Notes: generated by a model from the letters alone, not told the origin. A DNA stretch of 64,000 bases from Bradyrhizobium sp. AUGA SZCCT0176 (GCF_018130145.1 NZ_JAFCMB010000001.1:248001-312000), one strand, 5' to 3'; positions 36,513-46,463 are shown, counted from the stretch's first letter. A program made the numbers and translations.

Positions 36513-37461
36513 CGTCCTCTCCATCCCGAATTTCTTTCGCGAGCTCGAGCGCGCGGGCATAGACCTCGCGGCGCGGGCGGCCGGACAGTTCGACGGCATG
36601 GGCGACCGCATCCTTGACGCTGTCCTGCGCAAGCGAGGAGCGTAGCAGGTCATCGAGATCAGCCTCGGTCATGACAAGTGCATCCGCCCGGGGCGGGCCG
36701 ACGACCAGCACGAATTCGCCCCGCGTCTCCAGCGTGTCGGCGGCCTTCGCCAACTCCGCGATGGGGGCGCGCGAAATCTCCTCATGCAGTTTCGTCAGTT
36801 CGCGGCAGATCGCGGCGTCGCGCTCGGCCATGATCCCGGCGAGATCGCCCAGCGTGTCCGCGATGCGGTTACCGGATTCGAACATCACAAGCGTGGCATC
36901 GATCCTGGCAAGTTCTGCCAGCCGCGTGCGGCGCGCCTGTTGCTTGGCGGGTAAAAATCCCTCGAAGAAAAACCGGTCGGTGGGCAATGCTGCGACCGAT
37001 AGCGCCGTCAGCACCGAGGAGGCGCCCGGTATCGCGATCACGGCATGGCCGGCGGCGCAGACCTCGCGCACCAGCTTGAAGCCGGGATCGGAGATCAGGG
37101 GCGTGCCGGCGTCCGAGACCAGCGCGATCGAGGCGCCCTGCGCCAGCTTTTCCAGGATCTTTGGCCGCGCCAGCGCGGCGTTGTGCTCGTGATACTGCTT
37201 GAGTTGCGCCGAGATCACGTAACGCTCGGTCAGGCGGCGGGTGATGCGGGTGTCCTCGCAGGCGATGATGTCGACGCCGGCCAGGGTTTCAAGCGCACGC
37301 AACGTGATGTCGCCGAGGTGGCCGATCGGGGTGGCCACCAGATAGAGCCCGGGAACCGGCTTTGGGGCGGTCAGGACATGGCCGCCAATCGAAAATGTCC
37401 TGATCACAGAACCCGGTTCGGCTTCAGGCCCGTAGTTGGAGCTGGTTTTTGCGCGCATCAT
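36499..37461 (-). CDS. rsmI: 16S rRNA (cytidine1402-2'-O)-methyltransferase RsmI
   Basis: 320-residue SAM enzyme of the tetrapyrrole-methylase fold that modifies C1402 in the ribosomal decoding site. [32 protein letters not shown] and [13 protein letters not shown] are diagnostic. A C-terminal helical domain follows. Divergent from the lipoprotein gene at 37.8 kb. Confidence 0.95.
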   Translation of the reverse strand: MMRAKTSSNYGPEAEPGSVIRTFSIGGHVLTAPKPVPGLYLVATPIGHLGDITLRALETLAGVDIIACEDTRITRRLTERYVISAQLKQYHEHNAALARPKILEKLAQGASIALVSDAGTPLISDPGFKLVREVCAAGHAVIAIPGASSVLTALSVAALPTDRFFFEGFLPAKQQARRTRLAELARIDATLVMFESGNRIADTLGDLAGIMAERDAAICRELTKLHEEISRAPIAELAKAADTLETRGEFVLVVGPPRADALVMTEADLDDLLRSSLAQDSVKDAVAHAVELSGRPRREVYARALELAKEIRDGEDDGED

Positions 37462-37822
37462 GCCAATCTAAAGCGTTTTCAAGCGAAGTGGATACCGGTT
37501 CGCGTGAAGAAAACGCGTCAATACAAAGACCGGGTGTTCCGGTTCTGATAAGATCAGAACCGGAACACAGTGGTAGTAGCGCCAGCGCCACAGTGCGGTG
37601 GCAACGTTGGTGCTAGCATCACGGGAAGGGGGCAGGTATCCGCAACCGGCGTTGCGCCCGCGGGACCAAAATCCTTTTGTTTTGGTTAACTATTCGCCGA
37701 CAATATGCCTGAATCCGCCCGCCTTTATTCCGGAGGTTGGAGCCTTAGGATTCAGGTCCTGAGGTTCAAGTCCTTGAGGTTCAAGGACTGGCCGATCCAG
37801 GTCGGTCAAGAGAAGAGATACG
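37462..37822. promoter_or_regulatory. rsmI-LppC divergent region with strong hairpins
   Basis: 361 bp without a gene. It carries a family D repeat, the perfect 16-bp-arm hairpin at 37534-37568, and near the downstream start a hairpin AGTCCTTGA-GGT-TCAAGGACT (37769-37789) overlapping repeated AGGTTCAAG units. The latter lies in the probable leader of the lipoprotein gene, 33 bases before its ATG. Confidence 0.5.
37469..37568. repeat. Intergenic repeat, family D (copy 4) with terminal perfect hairpin
   Basis: AAAGCGTTTTCAAGCGAAGT, GGATACCGGTTCGCG, GAAAACGCGTCAATACAAAG, then a hairpin GTGTTCCGGTTCTGAT-AAG-ATCAGAACCGGAACAC with 16 perfect pairs. It is the inverse orientation of copy 1. The hairpin seems to be part of the full-length element. 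Confidence 0.8.
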
Positions 37823-39037
37823 ATGGTGGGCCCGCTCATTCGCAAACCTCAGCCGTCAGGGGCAACCCGGCGGACGGCGGTCGGCTTAATTCTCGGTGCG
37901 CCGCTGCTCGGCGCCTGCTCCAGCGTGCAGCAGAGTTTTGGCCAGTTTTCCAACCCGTTCTCCTCACCGCAACCCGAGGCCGGACCCGCGGGCCCGCAGC
38001 AGCAACCGCTCGCGGTCGGCACCGGGCAGGTCAAGGTCGGCCTGATCCTGCCGCTCTCGGCCGCCGGCAATGCCGGCGTCGCCGCGCAGTCGATGAAGAA
38101 CGCCGCCGAAATGGCGCTGGCCGAGTTCCAGAATCCCAACATCCAGCTTCTGATCAAGGATGACGGCGGCAGCCCGCAAGGCGCCAGCCAGGCAACCCAG
38201 CAGGCGCTCGGTGAAGGCGCGGAGATCATCCTCGGCCCGCTGTTTGCGCAGTCGGTTCCCGCGGTCGCTCAGCAGACGCGCACGAAGGGCGTGTCCGTGA
38301 TTGCATTCTCGACCGACTCCAGCGTGGCCGGCCGCGGCGTCTATCTGCTCAGCTTCCTGCCGGAGTCCGACGTCAACCGCATCGTCGATTACTCGGCCGG
38401 CATCGGAAAGAAATCATTTGCGGCGCTGCTGCCCGACAACGCCTATGGCAATGTGGTGGAAGGCGCCTTCAAGCAGGCGGCGGCGCGCAAGGGCCGCATC
38501 GTCGCGTTCGAAAAATATGGCGCCGATCGCTCGGCCGCCGTGCGCACCGTTTCGCAGTCGCTCGGCCAGGCCGACGCGCTGTTCATGGCCGATGACGGCG
38601 ATTCGGTGGTGGCCACGGCGGATGCGCTCACCGCGGCAGGCGTGAATTTGCGCAACATCCAGTTGCTCGGCACCGGCCTGTGGGACAATCCGCGGGTGTT
38701 CGCGAGCCCGGCGCTGCAGGGCGGTCTCTATGCGGCACCGGATCCGTCGGGTTTCCGAAGTTTCGCGGGCCGCTACCGTACCAAATATGGCGGCGAGCCG
38801 GTGCGCACCGCGACGCTGGCCTATGACGCGGTCGCGCTCGTCGCCGCATTGTCGCGCACGCAAGGTCCGCAGCGTTTCGCGCCGGAAACGCTGACCAATC
38901 CGTCCGGCTTTGCCGGCATCGACGGGCTGTTCCGCTTCCGCTCCGACGGCACCAACGAGCGCGGGCTTGCGGTCATGAAGGTGGCGCAGGGCGGCGGCAC
39001 GCCGGTTGCGGGCTCGCCGAAGAGTTTTGGGGCTTAG
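37823..39037 (+). CDS. Penicillin-binding-protein activator (LppC/LpoA-like) lipoprotein
   Basis: 404 residues. Lipobox LLGAC with Cys at 32, a Pro/Gln-rich linker, then a periplasmic-binding-protein fold (VGLILPLSAAGNAGVAAQSM, GPLFAQSVPAVAQQT, LLPDNAYGNVVEGAF) like the C-terminal half of LpoA and leucine-binding proteins. LpoA activates PBP1a in gammaproteobacteria; the alphaproteobacterial version lacks the N-terminal TPR half. Divergence from rsmI is conserved widely. Confidence 0.88.
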   Translation: MVGPLIRKPQPSGATRRTAVGLILGAPLLGACSSVQQSFGQFSNPFSSPQPEAGPAGPQQQPLAVGTGQVKVGLILPLSAAGNAGVAAQSMKNAAEMALAEFQNPNIQLLIKDDGGSPQGASQATQQALGEGAEIILGPLFAQSVPAVAQQTRTKGVSVIAFSTDSSVAGRGVYLLSFLPESDVNRIVDYSAGIGKKSFAALLPDNAYGNVVEGAFKQAAARKGRIVAFEKYGADRSAAVRTVSQSLGQADALFMADDGDSVVATADALTAAGVNLRNIQLLGTGLWDNPRVFASPALQGGLYAAPDPSGFRSFAGRYRTKYGGEPVRTATLAYDAVALVAALSRTQGPQRFAPETLTNPSGFAGIDGLFRFRSDGTNERGLAVMKVAQGGGTPVAGSPKSFGA

Positions 39038-39065
39038 CCTCCGAGTAGTAGCGGTACTTCCAAAC

Positions 39066-39187
39066 CCTCATGGTGAGGAGGCGCGTCAGCGCCGTCTCGA
39101 ACCATGTGGCCCCGCCGGTGCCATTCATCCTTCGAGACGCGCTTCGCGCTCCTCCAGCGATGAGCTTGCGCTCACGCGGGGATGAGG
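39066..39187. repeat. Palindromic intergenic repeat, family G
   Basis: CCTCATGGTGAGGAGGCGCG-TCAGCGCCGTCTCGAACCATG pairs loosely with CATCCTTCGAGACGCGCTTC-GCGCTCCTCCAGCGATGAG. A known-looking intergenic palindrome of Bradyrhizobiaceae (from memory). Fills the gap between the LppC-like gene and the convergent operon. Confidence 0.6.
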
Positions 39188-39208
39188 TCTGACAGAGCAG
39201 TTGCCGCC

Positions 39209-40060
39209 CTATCGATCCGCTGCCTTGGCCGCGTTCGCGAATTCAGCCTCGTAACGGCGCCGGTTGCTCCAATAGATATTGGCGAACAGCGCGGCTTCCT
39301 GACGGTAGGGGATGTGATCTTCGGCATCCTGACCGGCCTGCGCCTCGATCCATGCCGCATGCTCTGCAATCGCGCCGGCGCGATCACCGCGCAACGCCTT
39401 GATCTGGAATTCGAACATGTGGCTCTCGATCTCCAGATAGCGATCGTACCAGCAGGTCGACCATTGACGGTTCTGCAGCGCGAAGCGGCGGATCCAGCGC
39501 TCCGTCAAATCCATCTCGTGTTCGGGTTTTGAAAACATCACGTCGCGCCGCGCTTCCTGCAGCGTTTCGATCGCAACGGGTTTGTTCTTGGCCCACAGCG
39601 TCTGCATCGCAGGATCGGACAAATAGCGGTCTGCATAGATCGGATGCGCAAAGGCCTGTTCGCGCAGATGCGGCAGTTCGAAATAGACGCGGATTTCCGA
39701 ACAGACGCTGGCCTTCAGTTCATTGTCTTCCATCTTGCGGTGGAAGGCGTCGAAACCGATGCCGGGAAAGTAGGGCATGAACGCCGCGTGGAACATCTCA
39801 TGCAATCGGTAGAGGTCCTCGATCGCGGGATTGTCGTAAGCGCGGTTCATGGTGACGCCCCACCATGAGCAGAAATGGGCGCGCTCCAACCGGTCGTCGG
39901 TGGAGTCGCAGAACAGCCGCGGCAGACTCGCGAACTGCTCGACGATGTCGTGGATGAATCCGCCATCAGTGTGGGAAGCACGGATCGGCGCGCTGCGCCA
40001 CAGACCGTGAACGTGGCGGTGAATCTCTTTTACATCCGTCAGAATGACCGGGTTTTTCAA
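39209..40060 (-). CDS. Unrecognised protein with an HExxH motif, partner of PLP enzyme
   Basis: 283 residues, no signal or membrane span, rich in aromatic and charged residues. The motif LYRLHEMFHAAF puts H87-E88-x-x-H91, a zincin-type metal site, with further acidic candidates in KMEDNELKASVCSE (111-122). HFCSWWGVTMNRAYD just upstream and RRDVMFSKPEHEMDLTERW later are the other striking blocks. ExxH could also be part of a di-iron helix pair, so the metal chemistry is open. The start is a TTG with GGAGG six bases upstream, two bases after the stop of the PLP-enzyme gene, indicating coupled translation. Function unknown. Confidence 0.72.
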   Translation of the reverse strand: MKNPVILTDVKEIHRHVHGLWRSAPIRASHTDGGFIHDIVEQFASLPRLFCDSTDDRLERAHFCSWWGVTMNRAYDNPAIEDLYRLHEMFHAAFMPYFPGIGFDAFHRKMEDNELKASVCSEIRVYFELPHLREQAFAHPIYADRYLSDPAMQTLWAKNKPVAIETLQEARRDVMFSKPEHEMDLTERWIRRFALQNRQWSTCWYDRYLEIESHMFEFQIKALRGDRAGAIAEHAAWIEAQAGQDAEDHIPYRQEAALFANIYWSNRRRYEAEFANAAKAADR

Positions 40061-40062
40061 GT

Positions 40063-41172
40063 TCAGCCTCCGGAAACGGCGATCGGCCCGGCGGTTCCGA
40101 TCATTTCGGCCATCGTTGGCGTCAGGCACAGCCGCAAGCGTGCATCGGGATCGCCGGCCGGGCGACGCAGGAAATCCGCAAGCGCGCGGTCGGTGGTGGC
40201 GTTGGCTTCTGCTTGGGCCAGCACGGTGACGTCGCTGGGCGAGAGCGTCAGCCCGAGGCGTCGGCCGACTTGAATGGCCGCTTCGCGCTGAACGGTTTTG
40301 TAGCGGCGCGGCAGCTCGAACACGTCGTGACGTTCCAGCAAGGTCAAGCCGAGTTGCAGCGAGGTGAGATTCTTGAACCATTGATTGCCGAACAGGCTCG
40401 GCATTGCGTGACGGCAGAGCACGCCGCCGATGCGGTCGTAATAGACCCCGAACGGTTTTGACAGGCTGAACGCCAGCGCCTGCACCGCCGGACTGTCGAC
40501 GGCAATTTTCGCGGCCGGCGCTTCGGCAATCGAGCCGACATAGGTGGCGTCGAGCAGCACGCGGGGCTTTTCGGTGGCGGCGAGCAGCGCCAGGAAATCA
40601 TTGGCGTGCGGCCAGACATTGCCGTCGATCGCGGAGGGTTGGCTCAGGCAGAACAAGGCATTTTTCGGAAGCGCGCGGCCGACGGCTTGCCACTCGGCGC
40701 GGCGATGTTCGATCACCGCGATGCCGCAGGCTTCGGCATAGGCCTTGTAGCCTTCATACTCGCCGGCGAAGACGTGCACCTCGGGATTGAATTTTTCGAC
40801 GCGGGCGCGATTGCCGTAGGCGGTGATGACGTGAAACAGCGCTTCGCTGCCGCCGGCGGTTGGATATCGCCAGGGGAAGCCGGCGGCATCGATTGCGACC
40901 ACGGGCGCCGCCCACGCCATCCAGCGTTCGATGAAGGCTTCATGCGAGGCGAATTGCTTTCCGGTCCAGGCGTCGCGGAATTGTTCGAGATGATGACGCC
41001 GCGCGGCGTCGGGGCCAGCAACCGCGTTGCCGAGAAGGAAATTCTTGACGGCTTCGGTTTCGGGGGTGACCAGCGCATAAACCGTCTTGCTCGCGCCGGC
41101 GCTTTTGACGCGGCGGTCGAGCTCGGGATCATGGATCGGCGGGGTGATGGTCCGGTCGTTCACGATCGTCAT
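40063..41172 (-). CDS. Fold-type-I PLP-dependent enzyme, aminotransferase-like
   Basis: 369 residues. The internal aldimine lysine is in FSLSKPFGVYYDRIGG (Lys239); Asp208 in VLLDATYVG would pair with the pyridine nitrogen, and TAGGSEALFHVITAY (about 105-120) is the phosphate-cup region. It resembles class I/II aminotransferases and capreomycidine-synthase-like enzymes, but no specific activity can be assigned. First gene of a two-gene operon with the HExxH protein; the substrate is probably an amino acid, which is inference. Confidence 0.78.
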   Translation of the reverse strand: MTIVNDRTITPPIHDPELDRRVKSAGASKTVYALVTPETEAVKNFLLGNAVAGPDAARRHHLEQFRDAWTGKQFASHEAFIERWMAWAAPVVAIDAAGFPWRYPTAGGSEALFHVITAYGNRARVEKFNPEVHVFAGEYEGYKAYAEACGIAVIEHRRAEWQAVGRALPKNALFCLSQPSAIDGNVWPHANDFLALLAATEKPRVLLDATYVGSIAEAPAAKIAVDSPAVQALAFSLSKPFGVYYDRIGGVLCRHAMPSLFGNQWFKNLTSLQLGLTLLERHDVFELPRRYKTVQREAAIQVGRRLGLTLSPSDVTVLAQAEANATTDRALADFLRRPAGDPDARLRLCLTPTMAEMIGTAGPIAVSGG

Positions 41173-41295
41173 GCAAATGGCGGTTGGGGCAAAATCCGTG
41201 AAGGCAATTTACCACAGCCGGAAGCGCAGCGTCCGAATTCTCAGGCTTTGGCTTATCAAACCTTTACGCGGCGACGGGCCCGGATATCTCAACAC

Positions 41296-41434
41296 GTCGT
41301 CCCGGACAAGTGAGCGCAGCGAACGCGATCCGGGACCCATACGCCGCGGCCTCTCGTTGAGACAACGCCGGCAGACGCGTTTTTCTAACAACAACGGCCG
41401 CGGCGTATGGGTCCCGGCTCAAGGCCGGGACGAC
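41296..41434. repeat. Palindromic intergenic repeat, family B (copy 4)
   Basis: GTCGTCCCGGACAAG and GGACCCATACGCCGCGGCC pair with GGCCGCGGCGTATGGGTCCC and GGCCGGGACGAC. It lacks the GCGCAATTGCGC core of copies 1-3 and sits between hemW and the PLP-enzyme promoter. Confidence 0.82.
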
Positions 41435-41445
41435 GGAAGGAAAAT

Positions 41446-42627
41446 TTACGCAGCCAGATCCGCGACAACAGCATCGAGCACGGGAAAACCGGCCTGCGTC
41501 ACCCGCAGCCGGCCGTCGGTGTCGACGATGATCGCGCCTTCTTCGCGCAGCACGGCGATCCGGCCGGGATCGAGCGTGCGGCCCGACAGCGCGGCGTAGC
41601 GTTTGGGATCGATGCCTTCCGCAAGCCGCAACCCCATCAGCAAAAATTCGTCGGCGCGTTCTTCCGAGTTGAGGACGTCGTCGGTGATGAAGCCATGGCC
41701 GTTGGCCTCGACCCGCATCAGCCAGGCTTCGGGACGTTTCTCGGTCGCGATCGCGTGTCTTTCGCCATCGATGTCGAGGCGGCCATGCGCGCCGGGGCCG
41801 ATGCCGGCATATTCCTCACCGCGCCAATAGACGAGATTATGTTTGCACTCCGCGCCCGGCCGCGCGTGGTTGGAAATCTCATAAGAAGGAAGACCCTGCG
41901 CGGCGCAGACATCCTGCGTCACGTCGTAGAGTGCGCGGGCGACGGCCTCATCCGGCGTCTTCAACTTGCCTGCGGCGTGCAATCCGAAGAACGGCGTGCC
42001 TTCCTCGATCGTAAGCTGATAGAGCGACAGATGTTCGGCGGCTTCCGAAATCGCCAGCTTCAGTTCATCGGCCCACATCTGCGGCGTCTGGTCGGGGCGG
42101 GCGTAGATCAGGTCGAACGAATAACGATCGAAGGATTGCCGCGCGATCGCCACCGCATCCAGCGCCTCGCGCGCGCTGTGCAGGCGGCCCAATGCTTTCA
42201 ATGAGGCATCATCCAGCGCCTGCACGCCGAGCGAGACCCGGTTGACGCCGGCCGCGCGGTAGCCGCGGAAGCGCGTCGCCTCGACGCTGGTGGGATTGGC
42301 TTCCAGCGTGACTTCGACATCACCAGCGACGCGCCAGTGTTTGCCGATTGCATCCAGGATGGCGCCGACGGTCTGCGGCGCCATCAGCGACGGCGTGCCG
42401 CCGCCGAGAAAGATCGAGGTGACTTCCCGTCCCGGCGCGCGCTCGGCGGAAGTTTCGATCTCGCGCGCAAAGGCACTGACGAACCGCGCCTCGTCGATCG
42501 GGGCGTGGCGGACATGGCTGTTGAAATCGCAATACGGGCATTTCGACAGGCAGAATGGCCAGTGCACATAAACACCGAAAGCCGCTTTGCCGGTCTTGAG
42601 GATCTCGGGGCGCTCGAAGCTAGCCAA
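41446..42627 (-). CDS. hemW: Radical SAM heme chaperone HemW (HemN-like)
   Basis: 393 residues. [21 protein letters not shown] holds the CxxxCxxC cluster (Cys26, 30, 33 from the chosen start), followed by [19 protein letters not shown] and the HemN C-terminal domain. HemW binds heme and delivers it to respiratory enzymes; it is not the coproporphyrinogen oxidase. The likely start is the TTG at 42627 ([10 protein letters not shown]), overlapping the rdgB stop by eight bases; no ATG fits the family length. Order rph-rdgB-hemW is conserved. Confidence 0.92.
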   Translation of the reverse strand: MASFERPEILKTGKAAFGVYVHWPFCLSKCPYCDFNSHVRHAPIDEARFVSAFAREIETSAERAPGREVTSIFLGGGTPSLMAPQTVGAILDAIGKHWRVAGDVEVTLEANPTSVEATRFRGYRAAGVNRVSLGVQALDDASLKALGRLHSAREALDAVAIARQSFDRYSFDLIYARPDQTPQMWADELKLAISEAAEHLSLYQLTIEEGTPFFGLHAAGKLKTPDEAVARALYDVTQDVCAAQGLPSYEISNHARPGAECKHNLVYWRGEEYAGIGPGAHGRLDIDGERHAIATEKRPEAWLMRVEANGHGFITDDVLNSEERADEFLLMGLRLAEGIDPKRYAALSGRTLDPGRIAVLREEGAIIVDTDGRLRVTQAGFPVLDAVVADLAA

Positions 42628-43249
42628 GGCAGATCTCCGCCAGTTTGACGAAGGCGCGGGCGCGATGCGACAGACCGAGTCCCAGCGGCGGCAGGCCGTG
42701 CTTCTCGATGCTGGCCATCTCGCCGAAGGTACGGCCGTGTCCATCGGGCAGGAACGACGGATCGTAACCGAAACCCTCGGTGCCGCGCGGTGGCCACACC
42801 AAAGTTCCATCGACCCGCGCCTCGACCTCTTCGAGGTGGCCGTCGGGCCAGGCGACGCACAATGCCGATACGAAATGCGCCTTGCGCTTGTCAGGCGTTT
42901 TGGCGCCGCGCTCCTGCAACAGGCGTTCGACCCGCGTCATCGCCGCCATAAAATCCGCAGGTTTGCCGGCCCAGCGCGCCGAATAGATCCCGGGCGCGCC
43001 GTCCAGCGCATCGACCACGAGGCCGGAATCATCGGCGAAGGCCGGAAGCTGCGCGGCTTTCGCGGCTGCGATCGCCTTGATCGCGGCATTGGCCCGAAAG
43101 GTCTCGCCGGTCTCCTCGGGCTCATCGAGGCCGAGCTCGCCCGCGGAGATCGCCTCGACGCCATGCGGCGCCAGCAATTCGCGCATCTCGGCAAGCTTGC
43201 CGGGATTGTGGGTCGCGATCACCAGGCGGCCTGTGATTCGACGGTGCAT
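42620..43249 (-). CDS. rdgB: RdgB/HAM1 non-canonical purine NTP pyrophosphatase
   Basis: 209 residues. Hydrolyses dITP/XTP to monophosphates, keeping deaminated purines out of [39 protein letters not shown] and [11 protein letters not shown] are the family signatures. The ATG at 43249 (MHRRITG) is preferred to a TTG two codons upstream. Five to eleven bases from rph. Confidence 0.95.
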   Translation of the reverse strand: MHRRITGRLVIATHNPGKLAEMRELLAPHGVEAISAGELGLDEPEETGETFRANAAIKAIAAAKAAQLPAFADDSGLVVDALDGAPGIYSARWAGKPADFMAAMTRVERLLQERGAKTPDKRKAHFVSALCVAWPDGHLEEVEARVDGTLVWPPRGTEGFGYDPSFLPDGHGRTFGEMASIEKHGLPPLGLGLSHRARAFVKLAEICLG

Positions 43250-43260
43250 GATCAATCAGA

Positions 43261-43974
43261 CTACGCGACGGCCATTTTTTGCAAGTCCACCAAACGCGCG
43301 ACACCCTTGCGCGCCAGCGCCATCAGCGCCAGGAACTCGTCCTGCGAGAACGGCGTCTTCTCCGCGGTGCCCTGCACCTCGATGATGCGGCCGTCGCCGG
43401 TCATGACGAAATTGGCGTCGGTATCGGCCTCGGAATCCTCGGCATAATCGAGGTCGAGCACCGGCGTACCCTGATAGATGCCGCAGGAGATCGCCGCGAC
43501 ATTATCGCGGAGCACATTGGCTTTCAGCATGTTGCGGTTCTTCATCCACGAGATGCAGTCGGCCAGCGCCACCCAGGCGCCTGTTATCGAGGCGGTGCGG
43601 GTGCCGCCATCGGCCTGGATCACGTCGCAATCGACCGTGATCTGGCGCTCGCCGAGCGCTTCGAGGTCGACCGCCGCCCGCAAGGAGCGCCCGATCAGGC
43701 GCTGGATTTCGACGGTGCGGCCGCCCTGCTTGCCGGCCGCGGCCTCGCGGCGGGTGCGTTCCAGGGTGGCGCGGGGCAGCATGCCGTATTCGGCGGTGAC
43801 CCAGCCGCGGCCCTGACCCTTGAGCCAGGGCGGCAGGCGTTCTTCCAGCGTGGCGGTGACCAGCACATGGGTATCGCCGAATTTCACCATGCAGGAACCT
43901 TCGGCGTATTTGACGACGCCGCGTTCCAGCGACACGGGGCGCAGCTCATCGGGCGCACGGCGGCTTGGCCGCAT
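43261..43974 (-). CDS. rph: Ribonuclease PH
   Basis: 237-residue phosphorolytic 3'-5' exoribonuclease trimming tRNA 3' ends. [27 protein letters not shown] start, [17 protein letters not shown] block ([16 protein letters not shown]), and [19 protein letters not shown] are characteristic. Starts the rph-rdgB-hemW operon, divergent from hrcA. Confidence 0.96.
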   Translation of the reverse strand: MRPSRRAPDELRPVSLERGVVKYAEGSCMVKFGDTHVLVTATLEERLPPWLKGQGRGWVTAEYGMLPRATLERTRREAAAGKQGGRTVEIQRLIGRSLRAAVDLEALGERQITVDCDVIQADGGTRTASITGAWVALADCISWMKNRNMLKANVLRDNVAAISCGIYQGTPVLDLDYAEDSEADTDANFVMTGDGRIIEVQGTAEKTPFSQDEFLALMALARKGVARLVDLQKMAVA

Positions 43975-44132
43975 GGGAAATCCTCCGGAAAATCAAGTAA
44001 AAGCGGTTCGCGGTGCTTGTAGGAGGGGGAGCGGGCAGCGGCAAGGGCCTTTGCCACCTCTTTGAGGTGTAATGCGTGCTTGTCACCGGCCCTCCGGATA
44101 GACAGATTAGGGGCAGCTGTGAGGGAGTAATT

Positions 44133-45221
44133 GTGGCCCACCACGATCCGATTGGCCTGATCGCACCGAATGCCGGGCTGGCCCAGCTCAATGAGCGCTC
44201 GCGCGACATTTTTCGTCAAATCGTCGAGAGTTACCTCGCAACCGGCGAGCCGGTGGGCTCGCGCAACATCTCGCGCCTGATCGCGATGCCTCTGTCGCCG
44301 GCCTCGGTTCGCAATGTGATGTCGGACCTCGAACAGCTCGGCCTGATCTACGCGCCGCATACCTCGGCCGGCCGGCTGCCCACGGAACTCGGCCTGCGCT
44401 TCTTCGTCGATGCGCTGATGCAGGTCGGCGACCTCACCGAAGACGAACGGCAGTCGATCCAGACCCAGCTTGCCTCCGTCGGCCGCGCGCAGTCGGTAGA
44501 GGCGGCGCTCGGCGAAGCGCTGACGCGGCTGTCGGGCCTGACGCGTGCCGCCGCGGTGGTGCTGACCGCCAAATCCAATTCGCGGCTGAAGCACATCGAA
44601 TTCGTGCGGCTGGAACCGGAACGCGCGCTGGTGGTGCTGGTCAGCGAAGACGGCCAGGTCGAAAACCGCGTGCTGACCCTGCCGCCCGGCGTTCCCTCGT
44701 CGGCGCTGACGGAAGCCAGCAATTTCCTCAATTCTCGCATTCGCGGCCGTACGCTTGCCGAGTCGCGCCTCGAACTTGAAACCGCGCTGACGCAAAGCCG
44801 CGCCGAACTCGATCAGCTGACGCAGAAGATCATCGCGGCCGGCATCGCGAGCTGGTCCGGCGGCGAAAGCGAGGACCGCCAGTTGATCGTGCGCGGTCAT
44901 GCCAATCTGCTCGAGGATCTGCATGCGCTGGAAGATCTGGAGCGCGTGAAATCGCTGTTCGACGACCTCGAGACCAAGCGCGGCGTCATTGATCTGCTCG
45001 GTCGCGCCGAGCGCGCCGAGGGCGTGCGGATCTTCATCGGATCGGAGAACAAGCTGTTCTCGCTGTCCGGTTCCTCCACCATCATCGCGCCCTATAGTGA
45101 CGCCGCCGGCCGCATCGTCGGGGTTCTCGGCGTGATCGGGCCGACGCGGCTCAACTATGCAAGGGTGATTCCGACGGTGGACTATGCCGCGCGCATCGTC
45201 AGCCGCATGCTCGGTGGTTAA
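44133..45221 (+). CDS. hrcA: Heat-inducible transcription repressor HrcA
   Basis: 362 residues. N-terminal winged helix ([44 protein letters not shown]) followed by the GAF-like sensing domain ending [18 protein letters not shown]. HrcA binds CIRCE operators and needs GroEL to stay active; I see no CIRCE (TTAGCACTC-N9-GAGTGCTAA) in this window, so its target is probably groESL elsewhere. The start is the GTG at 44133 with GAGGGAG five bases upstream. Followed by grpE. Confidence 0.95.
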   Translation: MAHHDPIGLIAPNAGLAQLNERSRDIFRQIVESYLATGEPVGSRNISRLIAMPLSPASVRNVMSDLEQLGLIYAPHTSAGRLPTELGLRFFVDALMQVGDLTEDERQSIQTQLASVGRAQSVEAALGEALTRLSGLTRAAAVVLTAKSNSRLKHIEFVRLEPERALVVLVSEDGQVENRVLTLPPGVPSSALTEASNFLNSRIRGRTLAESRLELETALTQSRAELDQLTQKIIAAGIASWSGGESEDRQLIVRGHANLLEDLHALEDLERVKSLFDDLETKRGVIDLLGRAERAEGVRIFIGSENKLFSLSGSSTIIAPYSDAAGRIVGVLGVIGPTRLNYARVIPTVDYAARIVSRMLGG

Positions 45222-45245
45222 TCCGGCCCGAAAAAAGCTTCGCTT

Positions 45246-45356
45246 TGTTGTTTTGACGCCTTTCCCGGCGCGAACCGGGCCCCACCCCGGATCAGGTCCG
45301 GTGCAGGCATCACTCGAAAACGCCATGGAACGCTTGATTTTCGCCCGCTAAAGCAC
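45246..45356. repeat. Intergenic repeat, family D-related (copy 5)
   Basis: TTGTTTTGACGCCTTTCCCG, GCGCGAACCGGG and CACTCGAAAACGCCATGG are a diverged version of copy 1, interrupted by an insertion CCCACCCCGGATCAGGTCCG. Lies between hrcA and grpE. Confidence 0.5.
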
Positions 45357-45414
45357 GATATCCCGGGCAGCAAATCCCCATTTAACCGAACGGTTCTTTT
45401 GAGAAGGCAGACTT

Positions 45415-46014
45415 ATGACCGATCCCAACCGGCCGAATGATGATGCGGCGGCCCAGAGCGGCGAGCCCGTGGTCTCAAAGCCCTACATCATGCCTGATGA
45501 TCCCGAAGAAGGATCGGTCGAGGCGTTGACGAAGGAAGCGGCTGAAGCGCGCGACAAGATGCTGCGCACGCTGGCGGAGATGGAAAACCTGCGCAAACGC
45601 ACCGCCAAGGAAGTTGCCGATGCGCGGGCCTACGGCATCACCGGCTTCGCGCGCGACATTCTCGATATCGCCGACAATCTGCAACGCGCGCTGGATGCGG
45701 TTCCTGAGGAAATGAAGGCCTCGGCCGACCCGGCGCTGAAGGCGTTCATCGAAGGCGTCGAGCTGACCGAGCGGTCGCTGCTCAACACGCTTGAGAAAAA
45801 CGGCGTCAAGAAATTCGATCCGTCGGGCGAGAAGTTCAATCCGAACTTCCAGCAGGCGATGTATGAAGTCCCTGACGCGTCGGTGCCGGCGGGCACCGTG
45901 GTTCAGGTGGTGCAGGCTGGCTTCATGATCGGCGAGCGCGTGCTGCGTCCGGCGCTGGTCGGCGTCTCCAAAGGCGGCGCCAAGGCGGCGCCCGCCGCCG
46001 ACGTCACGACCTAA
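45415..46014 (+). CDS. grpE: Nucleotide-exchange factor GrpE
   Basis: 199 residues. Disordered N-terminus, long coiled helix ([31 protein letters not shown]), then the beta domain with [17 protein letters not shown] and [26 protein letters not shown]. Releases ADP from DnaK. AGAAGG lies upstream of the ATG. A CTTGATTT 80 bases upstream lacks a good RpoH -10 partner, so heat regulation is unproven here. Confidence 0.95.
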   Translation: MTDPNRPNDDAAAQSGEPVVSKPYIMPDDPEEGSVEALTKEAAEARDKMLRTLAEMENLRKRTAKEVADARAYGITGFARDILDIADNLQRALDAVPEEMKASADPALKAFIEGVELTERSLLNTLEKNGVKKFDPSGEKFNPNFQQAMYEVPDASVPAGTVVQVVQAGFMIGERVLRPALVGVSKGGAKAAPAADVTT

Positions 46015-46034
46015 GCCGAAAGAGCCGATCCGAC

Positions 46035-46463
46035 CTACGCGTCCATCGGCTTCTCATTCGCCTTCGGCCAGTAGGTGCCAAAGCTCCAGAGATTGCCTTC
46101 CGGGTCCCGGCAGGCGAAATCGCGGCTGCCGTAGTCGGTGTTGTGCAGCTCCATTTCGATTTTGGCGCCTGATGCCTTCACCTTGGCGCACAGCGCGTCG
46201 GGATCCTCGACGGCGACATAAAGCGCGTCGGTGCGGTGGCCGCTGATGTCGCCAACCAGCCTGCCGTACTCATCGTCACGGGCCTGACCGAGCATCAGAA
46301 GCGACGCGCCGCAGGCGAGTTGTGCGTGCTGTACCACGCCGTCCGTGCGGTAGACGACATGCTCGGTGAAACCAAGCACATCCTTGAGCCAGCGGATCAT
46401 CGCCTCGGCATCCCTGCAGCGCATTGTCGGGTAGATGCGCTGCGCGTCATTGCTGTTCGTCAC
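46035..46463 (-). CDS. VOC (glyoxalase/bleomycin-resistance) superfamily protein, PhnB-like
   Basis: 142 residues with two beta-alpha-beta-beta-beta modules: IYPTMRCRDAEAMIRWLKDVLGF and VEDPDALCAKVKASGAKIEMEL..DYGSRDFACRDPEGNLWSFGTYWP. Substrate unknown; the form resembles PhnB-like VOC proteins. The start is GTG with AAGGAG seven bases upstream. Convergent with grpE and upstream on the same strand lies an AraC regulator. Confidence 0.83.
   Translation of the reverse strand: MTNSNDAQRIYPTMRCRDAEAMIRWLKDVLGFTEHVVYRTDGVVQHAQLACGASLLMLGQARDDEYGRLVGDISGHRTDALYVAVEDPDALCAKVKASGAKIEMELHNTDYGSRDFACRDPEGNLWSFGTYWPKANEKPMDA

Noticed and set aside
44076..44132. CIRCE operator upstream of hrcA or grpE
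   Set aside because: No TTAGCACTC-N9-GAGTGCTAA or near match was found upstream of hrcA, grpE or dnaK.
43884..45326. Long minus-strand frame across hrcA
   Set aside because: Antisense of hrcA, no domain.
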